From the NCBI GenBank assembly GCA_034172985.1, contig JAXFDY010000099.1, positions 43,744 through 107,743 of the forward strand: 64,000 bases of DNA. Reading direction: 5' to 3'. Source of the DNA: CAG-303 sp034172985 (GTDB lineage Bacteria; Bacillota; Clostridia; Lachnospirales; Lachnospiraceae). The notes below the pieces were generated by a model. That model did not search any database. It had not been told where the DNA came from and saw only the letters and a list, made by a program, of their open reading frames with translations. Of this stretch, positions 56,023 through 64,000 are shown piece after piece; within the stretch, counting starts at the first letter, position 1, and every line of letters begins with the position of its first letter. The position numbers and the translations under genes were made by a program.

Positions 56023-56286
56023 TTACTTTAATTTGTTATTGATATAGTAAGTCAGTGCTTCTTCAATCAGCTCATCTCTCTCCACTTTCATAATCATGCT
56101 TCTGGCGTTTTTATAACTGGTAATATAGGTTGGATCTCCAGACATAATATATCCCACAATCTGATTCACCGGATTGTATCCTTTTTCTGATAATGCCTGA
56201 TATACCTGTTCCATCACCTGACCCACTTCTACCTTTGTCTCAGGTACAGTTTTAAAATACTGTGTATTGCTTATCTTTCCATTCAT
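56023..56286 (-). CDS. IreB family regulatory phosphoprotein
   Basis: An 87-residue protein of the UPF0297/IreB family, a substrate of PASTA Ser/Thr kinases. Typical segments are VMEQVYQALSEKGYNPVNQ, IVGYIMSGDPTYI and RSMIMKVERDELIEEALTYY. ATG 56286 fits family N-termini; the frame runs on to 56340 without similarity. The ribosome site is weak (AGGAAAGG at about 15 bases). It heads the ireB-ruvX-DUF1292-RNase J group. Confidence 0.9.
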   Translation of the reverse strand: MNGKISNTQYFKTVPETKVEVGQVMEQVYQALSEKGYNPVNQIVGYIMSGDPTYITSYKNARSMIMKVERDELIEEALTYYINNKLK

Positions 56287-56311
56287 CTCCGTACATTCTA
56301 CCTTTCCTAAA

Positions 56312-56340
56312 AATATGTTGCTGAATATGCTTTCTTTCAA
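56312..56340 (-). promoter_or_regulatory. Candidate promoter of the ireB-ruvX-RNase J cluster
   Basis: Minus strand: TTGAAA (56340-56335), 17 bases, CATATT (56317-56312). It would leave a leader of about 20 bases. Confidence 0.5.
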
Positions 56341-56391
56341 AGAAAAAAATTTTTAGTTTTTTCTTTCCCACGCACACACTTTCATCTTATT

Positions 56392-57738
56392 TTAATATAT
56401 TTTTACCAATTCTGCAAGCAATATTTCTTTATTTATCATTTTTTTGAATTTTACCTTTATTATTTTATTGGTCAAATCTTCTTCTGTTTCTACTGCCGCC
56501 TTAATATATTCCCGGGTGTGTCCCACGAAATAACTCTGTCCGTCAATGTCAATTTTTTCTTCCATCAGGACATCTTCCTCAGAATCCAGAAACTGCATCC
56601 GATATGCACTCTCCAACTTTTCATTTAATGCAAGAAGTTTTTCGCTTCGCTCTGTCTTGACCGCATCCCCCACTTGATTCTCCATCCGGGCTGCAACGGT
56701 TCCCTTTCGCATGGAATATTTAAAAATGTGCATCTGGGCAAATGCTGCTTTTTCCAAAAACTGTTCCGTCTCCAGAAATTCCTCTTCTGTTTCTCCCGGG
56801 AAGCCTACGATTACATCTGTAGTTAATGCCGGTTTTTCAAAATATTTTCTGATGAGCCTGCACTTTTCCAAATACTGCTCTGATGTATAATGGCGGTTCA
56901 TGCGTTTCAGAACTGTATCGCACCCGCTCTGTAGCGACAGGTGAAAATGCGGGCAGAACTTACTGTTCACCGCCAGCTCCTGCACGAATTCATCTGTAAT
57001 AATCCCCTGTTCCAGAGATCCCAGTCGCACTCTCTCGATTTTCTCTACTGCAGATACTTCACGAATTGCATCTAACAATGTGATGTCCTCCTCCTGATCT
57101 TTCCCATAGGAGCTCAGATGAATACCAGTCAACACTACTTCCTTATAACCGTTTTCTGCCAGCTTTTCTACCTCTTTTCGAATATCCTGCAGTTTTCTGC
57201 TTCTGATTCTTCCTCTGGCATATGGTATAATACAATATGTGCAAAACTGATTACACCCATCCTGAATCTTGATAAATGCTCTTGTATGTTCTGCCAGTGT
57301 AGTCATTTCCATATCATCATAGCCACATTTCCCTGACACATCTGTAAGATAACTGTGCTTATTCTCCGGCATAACTTCGTCCCGGAAATAGTCTTCGATA
57401 ATCTGATCTATTTCACTTTTTCTATTCGTACCCACTACTATATCGATTGCCTCATCCTTCAGCAGTTCCTCTCCTGCAGCCTGTACATAACAGCCGACTG
57501 CTATCACTACTGCATGAGGATTCATCTTCTTTGCTTTGTGGAGCATCTGTCTGGACTTTCGGTCTGCGATATTTGTAACGGTACATGTATTTATAATATA
57601 AATATCTGCCCCCGGTCCGAAATCTACGATTTCATATCCTTTCTCTTCCAATTTCTGACGCATGGCCTCTGTCTCGTAAGAATTGACCTTACATCCCAGA
57701 GAATGAAAGGATACTTTTCTTTTTTCTTTTTTTATCAT
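56392..57738 (-). CDS. mtaB: tRNA t6A37 methylthiotransferase MtaB
   Basis: A 448-residue radical SAM enzyme that converts t6A37 to ms2t6A37. The N-terminal UPF0004 domain has HSLGCKVNSYETE, INTCTVTNIADRKSRQ and VVIAVGCYVQ for the auxiliary Fe-S cluster. The radical SAM motif is CNQFCTYCIIPYARG, and a short TRAM-like domain ends the protein. GGAG precedes ATG 57738. It lies 51 bases upstream of the longer ireB frame, or 105 bases from the ireB ATG. Confidence 0.94.
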   Translation of the reverse strand: MIKKEKRKVSFHSLGCKVNSYETEAMRQKLEEKGYEIVDFGPGADIYIINTCTVTNIADRKSRQMLHKAKKMNPHAVVIAVGCYVQAAGEELLKDEAIDIVVGTNRKSEIDQIIEDYFRDEVMPENKHSYLTDVSGKCGYDDMEMTTLAEHTRAFIKIQDGCNQFCTYCIIPYARGRIRSRKLQDIRKEVEKLAENGYKEVVLTGIHLSSYGKDQEEDITLLDAIREVSAVEKIERVRLGSLEQGIITDEFVQELAVNSKFCPHFHLSLQSGCDTVLKRMNRHYTSEQYLEKCRLIRKYFEKPALTTDVIVGFPGETEEEFLETEQFLEKAAFAQMHIFKYSMRKGTVAARMENQVGDAVKTERSEKLLALNEKLESAYRMQFLDSEEDVLMEEKIDIDGQSYFVGHTREYIKAAVETEEDLTNKIIKVKFKKMINKEILLAELVKIY

Positions 57739-57779
57739 ATTAATCTCCAATTAGTTTTTTGAATTTAACATATTTTGCA

Positions 57780-57808
57780 TTGACTTTTAACCTTTTTAAA
57801 TGTAGTAT
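57780..57808 (+). promoter_or_regulatory. Promoter of the HPr-like gene
   Basis: TTGACT (57780-57785), 17 bases, TAGTAT (57803-57808). The leader is about 75 bases and ends in GAGGAGG. Confidence 0.65.
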
Positions 57809-57891
57809 ATATACAAATGGGGTTTCTCCCAAAAGAGTTTACCTCATAATGAATCATAATTCAAATACAATTTTTTCGAGGAGGTTTTACT

Positions 57892-58125
57892 ATGAAAACA
57901 GTTCAGATTTGCTTAAATTCTATTGATAAGGTAAAGTCATTCGTAAACGAAATCACAAAGTTTGATACCGACTTTGATTTAGTATCCGGAAGATACGTTA
58001 TTGATGCAAAATCAATTATGGGTATTTTCAGTCTTGATTTATCAAAGCCAATCGACTTATGCATTCATGCTGACGAAGCTGGTATGAACGAGATTTTAGA
58101 AGTACTGAAACCATACTTAGTATAA
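57892..58125 (+). CDS. HPr-like protein without the phosphorylatable histidine
   Basis: A 77-residue protein with the HPr fold pattern. The serine-phosphorylation motif KSIMGIFSL is kept (Ser41, equal to HPr Ser46), but the active-site region GLHARPA is replaced by DKVKSFV, so no His15 is present. It could therefore be a regulatory, Crh-like protein and not a sugar phosphocarrier. GAGGAGG, a good promoter and a strong terminator mark it as a well-expressed single gene. Confidence 0.85.
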   Translation: MKTVQICLNSIDKVKSFVNEITKFDTDFDLVSGRYVIDAKSIMGIFSLDLSKPIDLCIHADEAGMNEILEVLKPYLV

Positions 58126-58145
58126 TCTGTACATATGATATAATC

Positions 58146-58188
58146 AGCCGGTGAATTGATATATTTCATTCACCGGCTTCCTTTTTAT
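58146..58188 (+). terminator. Terminator of the HPr-like gene
   Basis: An 11-bp perfect stem (58146-58156 with 58168-58178) and an 11-base loop, followed by TCCTTTTTATTTT. Confidence 0.9.
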
Positions 58189-59567
58189 TTTATGGGCAAT
58201 TCACCCATTCCAAGCAAATACTTCTGAATCACTTCGATATCTTTTACCGTTAATTCATCATCTCCGTCCAACTCCGCTGCCACCTGATTTGCATCAGCCA
58301 GTTTCTCTATTCCGAGCAAGTCCTTCTGCAGTCCTTCCATATCATGGACATCAATCGTTCCATTTCCATCCACATCCCCTTTTATCACCAGTACATATGT
58401 ATTATCCTTCAAATGACTATATACATCTTTTGGTGTAAATACAAGTGTATCCCCTGTTTTCAACTGATTACTGCCGCCACTGCCGTTACCACTTCCGTTT
58501 ATGGAAATATAGAAGTTCTCAAAACAGCTTCTTAATCCGCTATAGGTGTTTCCTGCCGCTACTCCCGTAATCTGCTTTTCTCCGGTATTAATCTGGATGT
58601 CTTTGGAGCTGGTCGTCAGAGTAACTTCTTTTACCACAGGCTGGGGATTTTCCCTCAAAGTTCCAAAATCCAGAAATGAAACATTCACATCACAGTTTCC
58701 ACTGATTCCAGGTACTGTTCCGTCACTCATATACTGCCAGATATTAAACTTAATATTATTATTATAGTTTGGCAGACGGTCTCCGTGTTTATACCATGTA
58801 GTTCCTCCAAATTCTGGCAGATATCTGGCATACCAGATATAATACTTTGAAGACAGGTCACTGAAATTATATCTACCAGTAAAATCAACTGTATTGGAAT
58901 ATACTATCGGAATATACCCCGCATTCTTAACTGTATCACAGAATTTTGATGCAATGGCATTCATCTGGGAAGATGATAACTGTGCATTATAAGTTCGATA
59001 TCCCGATGCAGTTTCCCAGTCAAATGCTACAGGATAGGTGATGTTATATTTTTTTATCATGTTAATCGTATAACATGCTTCCTCATAAGCCTCCTGTTCG
59101 TTCAGAGCCTGAGAGAAAAAATAGATACCTACTTTCATTCCTGCTGCCAATGCATTTTTAATATTTGTTTCAAAATAAGAATCTGCACAGATGGCTCCTG
59201 TTCCATAGCCACGGTATCCCACACGGATCATGGCAAATTTCATACCGGATGCCTTCACACTGCTCCAGTTGATACTCCCCTGATGATGTGAAACATCCAC
59301 TCCCTGAACTTCCGTAGCCGCATAGACAACTGAATCCACGCCTGAGGACAGATACGTCTGAACACGGAAAGAAAACGGAGCTTCCTTTTCTTTTTCCTGT
59401 CTGATAAACTGCGTTTCCCCATCTTCCGACCAGTCAGAATCCTCCTGAATATTTATTTCCTCCAGCGGAAGAATCTCCTGTGTATCCTCTGCCTGAACCG
59501 GATAAACCGAGAGCATCAGGCTACACATTGAAACAGCTGCAATCATCATTATTTTACCAAACTTCAT
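58185..59567 (-). CDS. Secreted GH25 lysozyme with dockerin-type C-terminus
   Basis: A 460-residue exported muramidase. Signal peptide 1-26 ends YPVQA. The GH25 domain (about 87-300) starts QGVDVSHHQGSINW and has VGIYFFSQA and YPVAFDWET with the catalytic-type acidic residues. A beta-rich linker with a Gly/Ser stretch follows. The C-terminus carries two calcium-loop repeats, GDVDGNGTIDVHDMEGLQK and ELDGDDELTVKDIEVIQ, typical of dockerin type I. It overlaps thiI by 14 bases. Confidence 0.92.
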   Translation of the reverse strand: MKFGKIMMIAAVSMCSLMLSVYPVQAEDTQEILPLEEINIQEDSDWSEDGETQFIRQEKEKEAPFSFRVQTYLSSGVDSVVYAATEVQGVDVSHHQGSINWSSVKASGMKFAMIRVGYRGYGTGAICADSYFETNIKNALAAGMKVGIYFFSQALNEQEAYEEACYTINMIKKYNITYPVAFDWETASGYRTYNAQLSSSQMNAIASKFCDTVKNAGYIPIVYSNTVDFTGRYNFSDLSSKYYIWYARYLPEFGGTTWYKHGDRLPNYNNNIKFNIWQYMSDGTVPGISGNCDVNVSFLDFGTLRENPQPVVKEVTLTTSSKDIQINTGEKQITGVAAGNTYSGLRSCFENFYISINGSGNGSGGSNQLKTGDTLVFTPKDVYSHLKDNTYVLVIKGDVDGNGTIDVHDMEGLQKDLLGIEKLADANQVAAELDGDDELTVKDIEVIQKYLLGMGELPIK

Positions 59568-60765
59568 TTTTATCCCTCTCTTCGTTCGCTATCACAATAT
59601 CTTCCACATTTGCAACAGCTTCTTCTATCAATTCCCCTATTTTTTCCTGAAGCTTTAATTCTGATTTTTCTATTCCTTTCAGGTTCGGCTTTGTCACCGG
59701 ATGCTTTGCCACAAATGTAGTACAGCAATCTTCATAAGGCTCAATAGAAATATCGTAGGTATCTATCTTCACTGCTATATCCACAATATCCTGTTTGTCA
59801 AAAGCAATCACAGGACGAAATACCGGCAGTTCCTCACACACAGAATTAATCACTCCCAGAGATTGCATAGTCTGGCTGGAAACCTGTCCGATACTTTCCC
59901 CTGTCACCAGTGCCAGACATCCGTTCTGCTTTGCCAGTTGCTCCGCAATTTTATAAAAGCACCGCTTCATGATAATCGTCAGCTGTTCATGCGGACATTG
60001 CTCATAAATATACATCTGAATCTCTGTAAAATTCACCACATGAAGCTTGATTGGCCCCGAATAGGCTGCTACTTTTTTTGCCAGATCGATTACCTTCTGC
60101 TTCGCACGCTCTGAAGTATATGGAGGCGTATGGAAATATACAGCCTCAAGGCTGACTCCACGCTTTGCAACCATATAACCGGCTACCGGACTATCAATTC
60201 CTCCTGACAGGAGAAGCATCCCCTTTCCGGCAGTTCCTACCGGCATACCGCCCGGTCCCGGAATGGTCAGTGAATAAATATTAATCATTTGTCTGATTTC
60301 AATATTTAACAAAACCTGTGGTTCATGTACATCCACCCTGATTTCCGGGAATGCGTCCAGAAGTTTTTCTCCCACTGCCGCATTCAGCTCCATGGAATTC
60401 ATCGGATAGTTTTTTCTTGCCCGTCTGGCATTTACCTTAAATGTAAGATGTTTATCCGGATACATTTCATCCATATATTTCACCAGATGGTCTGCCAGAT
60501 CATCAAACCCGTTATCTTCAATCTGCACTAACGGGCAGATTCCCACAATCCCGAATACATGGGAAAGTGCATCGATGACTTCCTCATAATCATAATTCTC
60601 TGCATTCACATAGATACGTCCAACCTCCTTATATACATGGAAGCTCCCATCCAATGGTTTTAATGCATGATTAATCTGTTTTACAAGTGCATCTTCAAAC
60701 AGAAAACGGTTTTTTCCCTTCACTCCGATTTCCGCATACTTTATTAAAAATGACTTAAATTCCAT
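59554..60765 (-). CDS. thiI: tRNA 4-thiouridine sulfurtransferase ThiI
   Basis: A 403-residue enzyme that adenylates and thiolates U8 of tRNA. It has a ferredoxin-like and THUMP region (about 1-165) and the PP-loop LLLSGGIDSPVAGY. It lacks the C-terminal rhodanese domain of the E. coli protein, which is common in Firmicutes. It follows the cysteine desulfurase by 8 bases, which provides the sulfur. Confidence 0.95.
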   Translation of the reverse strand: MEFKSFLIKYAEIGVKGKNRFLFEDALVKQINHALKPLDGSFHVYKEVGRIYVNAENYDYEEVIDALSHVFGIVGICPLVQIEDNGFDDLADHLVKYMDEMYPDKHLTFKVNARRARKNYPMNSMELNAAVGEKLLDAFPEIRVDVHEPQVLLNIEIRQMINIYSLTIPGPGGMPVGTAGKGMLLLSGGIDSPVAGYMVAKRGVSLEAVYFHTPPYTSERAKQKVIDLAKKVAAYSGPIKLHVVNFTEIQMYIYEQCPHEQLTIIMKRCFYKIAEQLAKQNGCLALVTGESIGQVSSQTMQSLGVINSVCEELPVFRPVIAFDKQDIVDIAVKIDTYDISIEPYEDCCTTFVAKHPVTKPNLKGIEKSELKLQEKIGELIEEAVANVEDIVIANEERDKNEVW

Positions 60766-60773
60766 TTTTACCT

Positions 60774-61931
60774 CTACTTTCTTCTTGTAAATTTACGCAA
60801 TGTACTTATCATACCTGCAATCGTGTCTACTGCATAATCAAGTTCTTCCTTTGTGGTCTTTTCACACATACTAAAACGTATGGCAGAATCGATTTCTTCC
60901 GGTGAAAGCTTAATTCCTGATAAAGTCTCACTGATATGAGGATGATTGGATGAGCAGGCGGAACCTGCTGACACATATATTTTTTTATCCTCCAGAGCAT
61001 GAAGCATTACCTCACTTCTGACTCCCACAAAGCTGACACTGATAATATGAGGTGAACTCTCCTCCCCTTTGCAGCTGTTTATTTTTACATTATCAAGTTC
61101 CATCAGGCGCTCAATAAAATAATCTTTCAGCTCATACATCTTTGCTGTTTTTTCCTCAAATCTATCGTAAGCCTCTTTTGCAGCCTGTGCAATTCCTGCG
61201 ATTCCCGGCACATTATCAGTTCCGGAACGCATACCTTTCTGCTGTCCGCCACCAAATATAATCGGTCTTATCTTGACTTTCTCTGAGACATACAAAAATC
61301 CAACTCCTTTTGGACCATGAATCTTATGTCCACTGACACTCAGTGCATCTATCCCTATTTTTTTCGGATAAATACGATATTTTCCAAAGGCCTGTATTCC
61401 ATCTACATGAAAAATAATTTTCGGATTATAGGCTTTTACAATTTTACTTATTTCTTCAATGGGTTCTACTGCACCGATTTCATTATTTACATACATAACA
61501 GAAACCAGAATCGTATCCTGGCGCAAAGCTTCCTTCAGTGCATCCAGCTTCACTCTTCCCATATGATCCACAGGGAGATAAGTGACTTCAAATCCCTGTT
61601 CTTCCAGATATTTCATGGTATTTAAAACAGAGGCATGTTCCACGGAGCTTGTGATGATATGCGTTCCTGCTCTCTTATTAGCCATAGCCATTCCAATCAA
61701 TGCAAGATTATTTGATTCTGTTCCTCCTGAAGTGAAAATAATTTCTTTCTCACTCACCTTCAATAACTTTGCTATAGTCTCCCTTGCATTTCTCAGGTAA
61801 CGTTCTGCTTCCACACCTTTCATATGCATAGAAGAAGGATTCCCGAAATCTTCTGTCATCGTTTTGACAACCACATCTTTGACGCTCTGAGATACTTTTG
61901 TTGTGGCCGAATTATCTAAATATGCTTCCAT
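60774..61931 (-). CDS. Cysteine desulfurase (NifS/IscS-like)
   Basis: A 385-residue PLP enzyme that takes sulfur from cysteine. It opens YLDNSATTKVS; the PLP lysine is in SVSGHKIHGPKGVGF and the persulfide cysteine in SAGSACSSNHPH. Being paired with thiI, it probably serves tRNA thiolation (NifZ-like role in Bacillus). It follows rsmE by 21 bases. Confidence 0.94.
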   Translation of the reverse strand: MEAYLDNSATTKVSQSVKDVVVKTMTEDFGNPSSMHMKGVEAERYLRNARETIAKLLKVSEKEIIFTSGGTESNNLALIGMAMANKRAGTHIITSSVEHASVLNTMKYLEEQGFEVTYLPVDHMGRVKLDALKEALRQDTILVSVMYVNNEIGAVEPIEEISKIVKAYNPKIIFHVDGIQAFGKYRIYPKKIGIDALSVSGHKIHGPKGVGFLYVSEKVKIRPIIFGGGQQKGMRSGTDNVPGIAGIAQAAKEAYDRFEEKTAKMYELKDYFIERLMELDNVKINSCKGEESSPHIISVSFVGVRSEVMLHALEDKKIYVSAGSACSSNHPHISETLSGIKLSPEEIDSAIRFSMCEKTTKEELDYAVDTIAGMISTLRKFTRRK

Positions 61932-61952
61932 GATTCTATTATATCTCCATTC

Positions 61953-62690
61953 TTATTTCTCTAATTGAAACATCAATACAGACAAAATCGCCATGCCTGC
62001 TGTCTCTGTACGCAAAATTCTCTTCCCCAGCGAAATCGGCTGCACACCTTTTTCTATCGCTAATGCTACTTCCCTTTCATCAAAACCGCCTTCGGGACCA
62101 ATGAAAATGCCCACTTTCATCCCTTCCCGGATTTTTGACAAAGCTTCTTTTGTCTCTTTCATTCCCTTAAAATTTTCATACGGAATCAGGTTCATATGAA
62201 ATGCCTGTGCATAGGTGAGTGCTTCCCCAAATCCCATCACCTTCTGAATCTTTGGTATCACACCTCTTCTCGACTGTTTTGCCGCACTTTCCGAAATGGC
62301 CTGCCACCGCTGGATTTTTTTATCTGCTTTTTTCTCATCCAGTTTCACAACCGCCCGCTTTGTAGCGACAGGAATCACTTCTTTCACTCCTAATTCCACT
62401 GCTTTTTGGATAATCATTTCCATCTTATCATTCTTCGGCAATCCCTGAAACAGATAAAACTCACAGGATAGTTCTGTTCCCTCAAAATTATCATCTATAA
62501 TTTGAACTATTATTTCCTCATCAGACAGTGTATCTATGGTACAACAATAATCTTTTCCTTCCCCGTCACTAATCAATACTTCTTCTCCCGTTTTCATGCG
62601 GAGTACATTTTTCATATGATTCACATCCGGCCCGGTGATACATATCCGGTTTTCTTTCACTGCCTGTGGCGTTACAAAAAAATGATGCAT
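61953..62690 (-). CDS. rsmE: 16S rRNA m3U1498 methyltransferase
   Basis: A 245-residue SPOUT-fold methyltransferase: HHFFVTPQAV at the N-terminus, VELGVKEVIPVATKRAVV, and the knot motif IGPEGGFDEREV with LGKRILRTETAG. It modifies U1498 of 16S rRNA. It follows prmA by 6 bases, a common pairing in Firmicutes. Confidence 0.95.
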   Translation of the reverse strand: MHHFFVTPQAVKENRICITGPDVNHMKNVLRMKTGEEVLISDGEGKDYCCTIDTLSDEEIIVQIIDDNFEGTELSCEFYLFQGLPKNDKMEMIIQKAVELGVKEVIPVATKRAVVKLDEKKADKKIQRWQAISESAAKQSRRGVIPKIQKVMGFGEALTYAQAFHMNLIPYENFKGMKETKEALSKIREGMKVGIFIGPEGGFDEREVALAIEKGVQPISLGKRILRTETAGMAILSVLMFQLEK

Positions 62691-62696
62691 ATCTGC

Positions 62697-63659
62697 CTAC
62701 TTTCTTACTGCGGTAATAGATACCCAGTCATTCTGTCTTGTAATTTCTACAATTTCCAACTCCGGCTGGGCTTCTATCACAGCCTTCACCTCTTCTTCTT
62801 TCATATCAATAATTCCAGAAGTGATATATGTTCCGCCTTTCTTTAAATGCTGTGAAACCAGCGGTGTAAGAGGCACCAGCACATCTGCCAGAATATTTGC
62901 CACTACAATATCATAGCAATCAAATCCTACTTCTTCCTGTATCCTTCTGTCTTCCAAAATATTTCCCGCAAGAACTCTGCACTTCTCTTTCGGAATCTGA
63001 TTTACCTCCAGATTTTCATAAGTTGCCGTTATGGCATTTTCATCAATATCAATTCCTACTGCTGATGCTGCTCCCATCTTTAATGCAATAATAGATAAAA
63101 TGCCGCTTCCGCATCCTACATCTAAAATCGCAGTATCTTCTTTTACATACTTGTGAAGCTGTTTCATACATAACTGGGTTGTCTCATGCAGACCTGTTCC
63201 AAATGCGATACCGGGATCAATCTGAATCAGCATCTTTCCCTCATATTCCGGTTTCATTTCTTCCCATGTAGGCTTAATCACAATACCATCCACCTCAAAA
63301 GACTTGAAGAACTGTTTCCAATTATTCATCCAGTCTGTATCCTGAGTTTCCCCTTTTACGATACTGCATTCTCCCACATCCACGAAATCTTTTAATTCTT
63401 CCAGTCCGGCTGCTACCGCATCCATTTTTGCTTTTTCTTCTTCCGGAGACAATTCTTCCATATAGAAATTCAAATATGCAATTCCCTCATCCTTAGGAAG
63501 TTCCGGCAAAAAATCAATAAACATACGCTTCTTATCTTCTTCTGATAACGGGATATTGTCCTGAATCTCCACTCCATCTATACCATTTTCAACTAAAACA
63601 CCAATTACTAAATCGGTTGCCTGTGTTGTTGTCTTTAATGTAAATTTATTCCACTTCAT
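62697..63659 (-). CDS. prmA: Ribosomal protein L11 methyltransferase
   Basis: A 320-residue SAM enzyme. The N-terminal substrate-recognition part is followed by IDPGIAFGTGLHETT, AILDVGCGSGILSI and VVANILADVL, all typical of PrmA. It heads the prmA-rsmE-desulfurase-thiI-GH25 operon. AGGAGGAAAT precedes the ATG. Confidence 0.95.
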   Translation of the reverse strand: MKWNKFTLKTTTQATDLVIGVLVENGIDGVEIQDNIPLSEEDKKRMFIDFLPELPKDEGIAYLNFYMEELSPEEEKAKMDAVAAGLEELKDFVDVGECSIVKGETQDTDWMNNWKQFFKSFEVDGIVIKPTWEEMKPEYEGKMLIQIDPGIAFGTGLHETTQLCMKQLHKYVKEDTAILDVGCGSGILSIIALKMGAASAVGIDIDENAITATYENLEVNQIPKEKCRVLAGNILEDRRIQEEVGFDCYDIVVANILADVLVPLTPLVSQHLKKGGTYITSGIIDMKEEEVKAVIEAQPELEIVEITRQNDWVSITAVRK

Positions 63660-63689
63660 GATTTCCTCCTATTGCTTTTAACCCTTGTA

Positions 63690-63887
63690 TCATAGTATGA
63701 GCCAAGGGACAAATGGACATAAAATACATGCTTGCATATATTTTTATGTCTATGGGTCCCGCCAAACATGAGAAAGTAGCCATTTTTCGCAGAAAAATGA
63801 GCGAATTTCGAATGTTTGCGTCGATTTTGAGAGTGCAAAGCACGAAAAAATCGACATCAGGCCCATTTGTCGGGCCACTCATAGTAT
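63690..63887. repeat. Structured intergenic element with flanking direct repeats
   Basis: A 180-base non-coding stretch between two copies of TCATAGTAT (63690-63698 and 63879-63887). It holds a long imperfect hairpin (63706-63760, with GGGAC/GTCCC at its base), a CATTTTTC/GAAAAATG hairpin (63781-63799) inside CAAACAT/ATGTTTG, a TCGATTTT/AAAATCGA hairpin (63821-63854) and GCCC/GGGC (63861-63875). Its ends share GAG-N6-GACAAATGG in inverted form. It lies just upstream of prmA and could be a mobile repeat or a structured leader. Confidence 0.6.
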
Positions 63888-63976
63888 AATGAAAGACGTT
63901 GGTTTTTTCAATGGTTTTTATTGAATATTTCTATATTGTATGATAAAATCTTTACATTTCAATGAGATTCTAAGAG

Positions 63977-63991
63977 GAGTTTGCGAAACTC
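63977..63991. repeat. Palindrome at the right edge, similar to the 37-kb element
   Basis: GAGTTT GCG AAACTC is a perfect 6-bp inverted repeat. The 13 bases TTTGCGAAACTCT at 63980-63992 are identical to 37084-37096 in the arm of the palindromic element, so another copy may begin here and be cut by the window edge. Confidence 0.4.
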
Positions 63992-64000
63992 TTGGTGGGG

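Noticed and set aside
63646..63882. 78-codon minus-strand frame upstream of prmA
   Set aside because: It lies in the hairpin-rich repeat element, overlaps the prmA start and has no protein-like pattern or ribosome site of note.
1..64000. CRISPR array, tRNA or rRNA genes
   Set aside because: No regularly spaced direct repeats, cloverleaf sequences or rRNA motifs were seen in any gene-free stretch.

Overview
This 64 kb window looks like core chromosome of an anaerobic, spore-forming, low-GC Gram-positive bacterium, most probably a Lachnospiraceae member (Blautia/Ruminococcus type). That placement is inference. It rests on the AT-rich composition with strong GGAGG ribosome sites, the pyruvate formate-lyase pair, a SigK-like sporulation sigma factor, a SpoIID-like peptidoglycan protein, the IreB/RuvX/DUF1292/RNase J cluster in Bacillota order, AddAB instead of RecBCD, and a lysozyme with dockerin-type repeats. 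Most genes lie on the minus strand. The few plus-strand genes are single transcription units between bidirectional hairpin terminators. No tRNA, rRNA, CRISPR array, prophage or transposase gene was seen.

Layout. 1-6.4 kb: addB-addA repair nuclease operon (addA runs off the left edge). 6.5-12.5 kb: a small membrane-anchored protein, then the minus operon M18 aminopeptidase - UDP-sugar pyrophosphorylase - nadE - eight-span membrane protein. 12.5-13.5 kb: a degenerate GGDEF protein. 13.5-18 kb: carA-carB. 18-23 kb: PcsB-like/SleB-like wall protein, trpS, SpoIID-like spore/wall protein, ilvE. 23.3-25.4 kb: an EAL phosphodiesterase fused to two LamG-like domains. 25.4-31.9 kb: tetrapyrrole operon (siroheme dehydrogenase, hemB, hemL, hemA, fused hemC-cobA-hemD). 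31.9-35.1 kb: pflA and pflB. 35.2-38.7 kb: folA, hflX, a MITE-like palindrome, a YqeY protein, a disordered basic protein, DUF1292. 38.7-44.7 kb: a UvrD-type helicase broken by a one-base frameshift, TraX protein, a GH13 protein lacking its catalytic residues, and a membrane-anchored protein. 44.9-50.2 kb: ABC-F ATPase, pyridoxal kinase, gltX, mecA, HAD hydrolase. 50.3-57.7 kb: sigK-like gene, then U32 hydroxylation protein, trmR-like, MltG fragment, YlbF, RNase J, DUF1292, ruvX, ireB, mtaB. 57.9-63.7 kb: an HPr-like protein, GH25 lysozyme, thiI, cysteine desulfurase, rsmE, prmA. 63.7-64 kb: a second structured, repeat-like intergenic element.

How the genes fit together. The tetrapyrrole operon runs from glutamyl-tRNA to uroporphyrinogen III and precorrin-2/siroheme; no heme-specific steps are visible here. 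gltX elsewhere in the window makes the Glu-tRNA that HemA uses. Cysteine desulfurase and ThiI are adjacent and form a tRNA thiolation pair. The U32/TrmR pair is a tRNA wobble-uridine hydroxylation/methylation pair. The most unusual items are the EAL-LamG-LamG protein, the GH13 pseudoenzyme, the helicase frameshift inside Walker A, the HPr-like protein without its phosphorylatable histidine, and two non-coding palindromic elements flanked by short direct repeats. All coordinates, motifs and repeats were read by eye; no database search was run.
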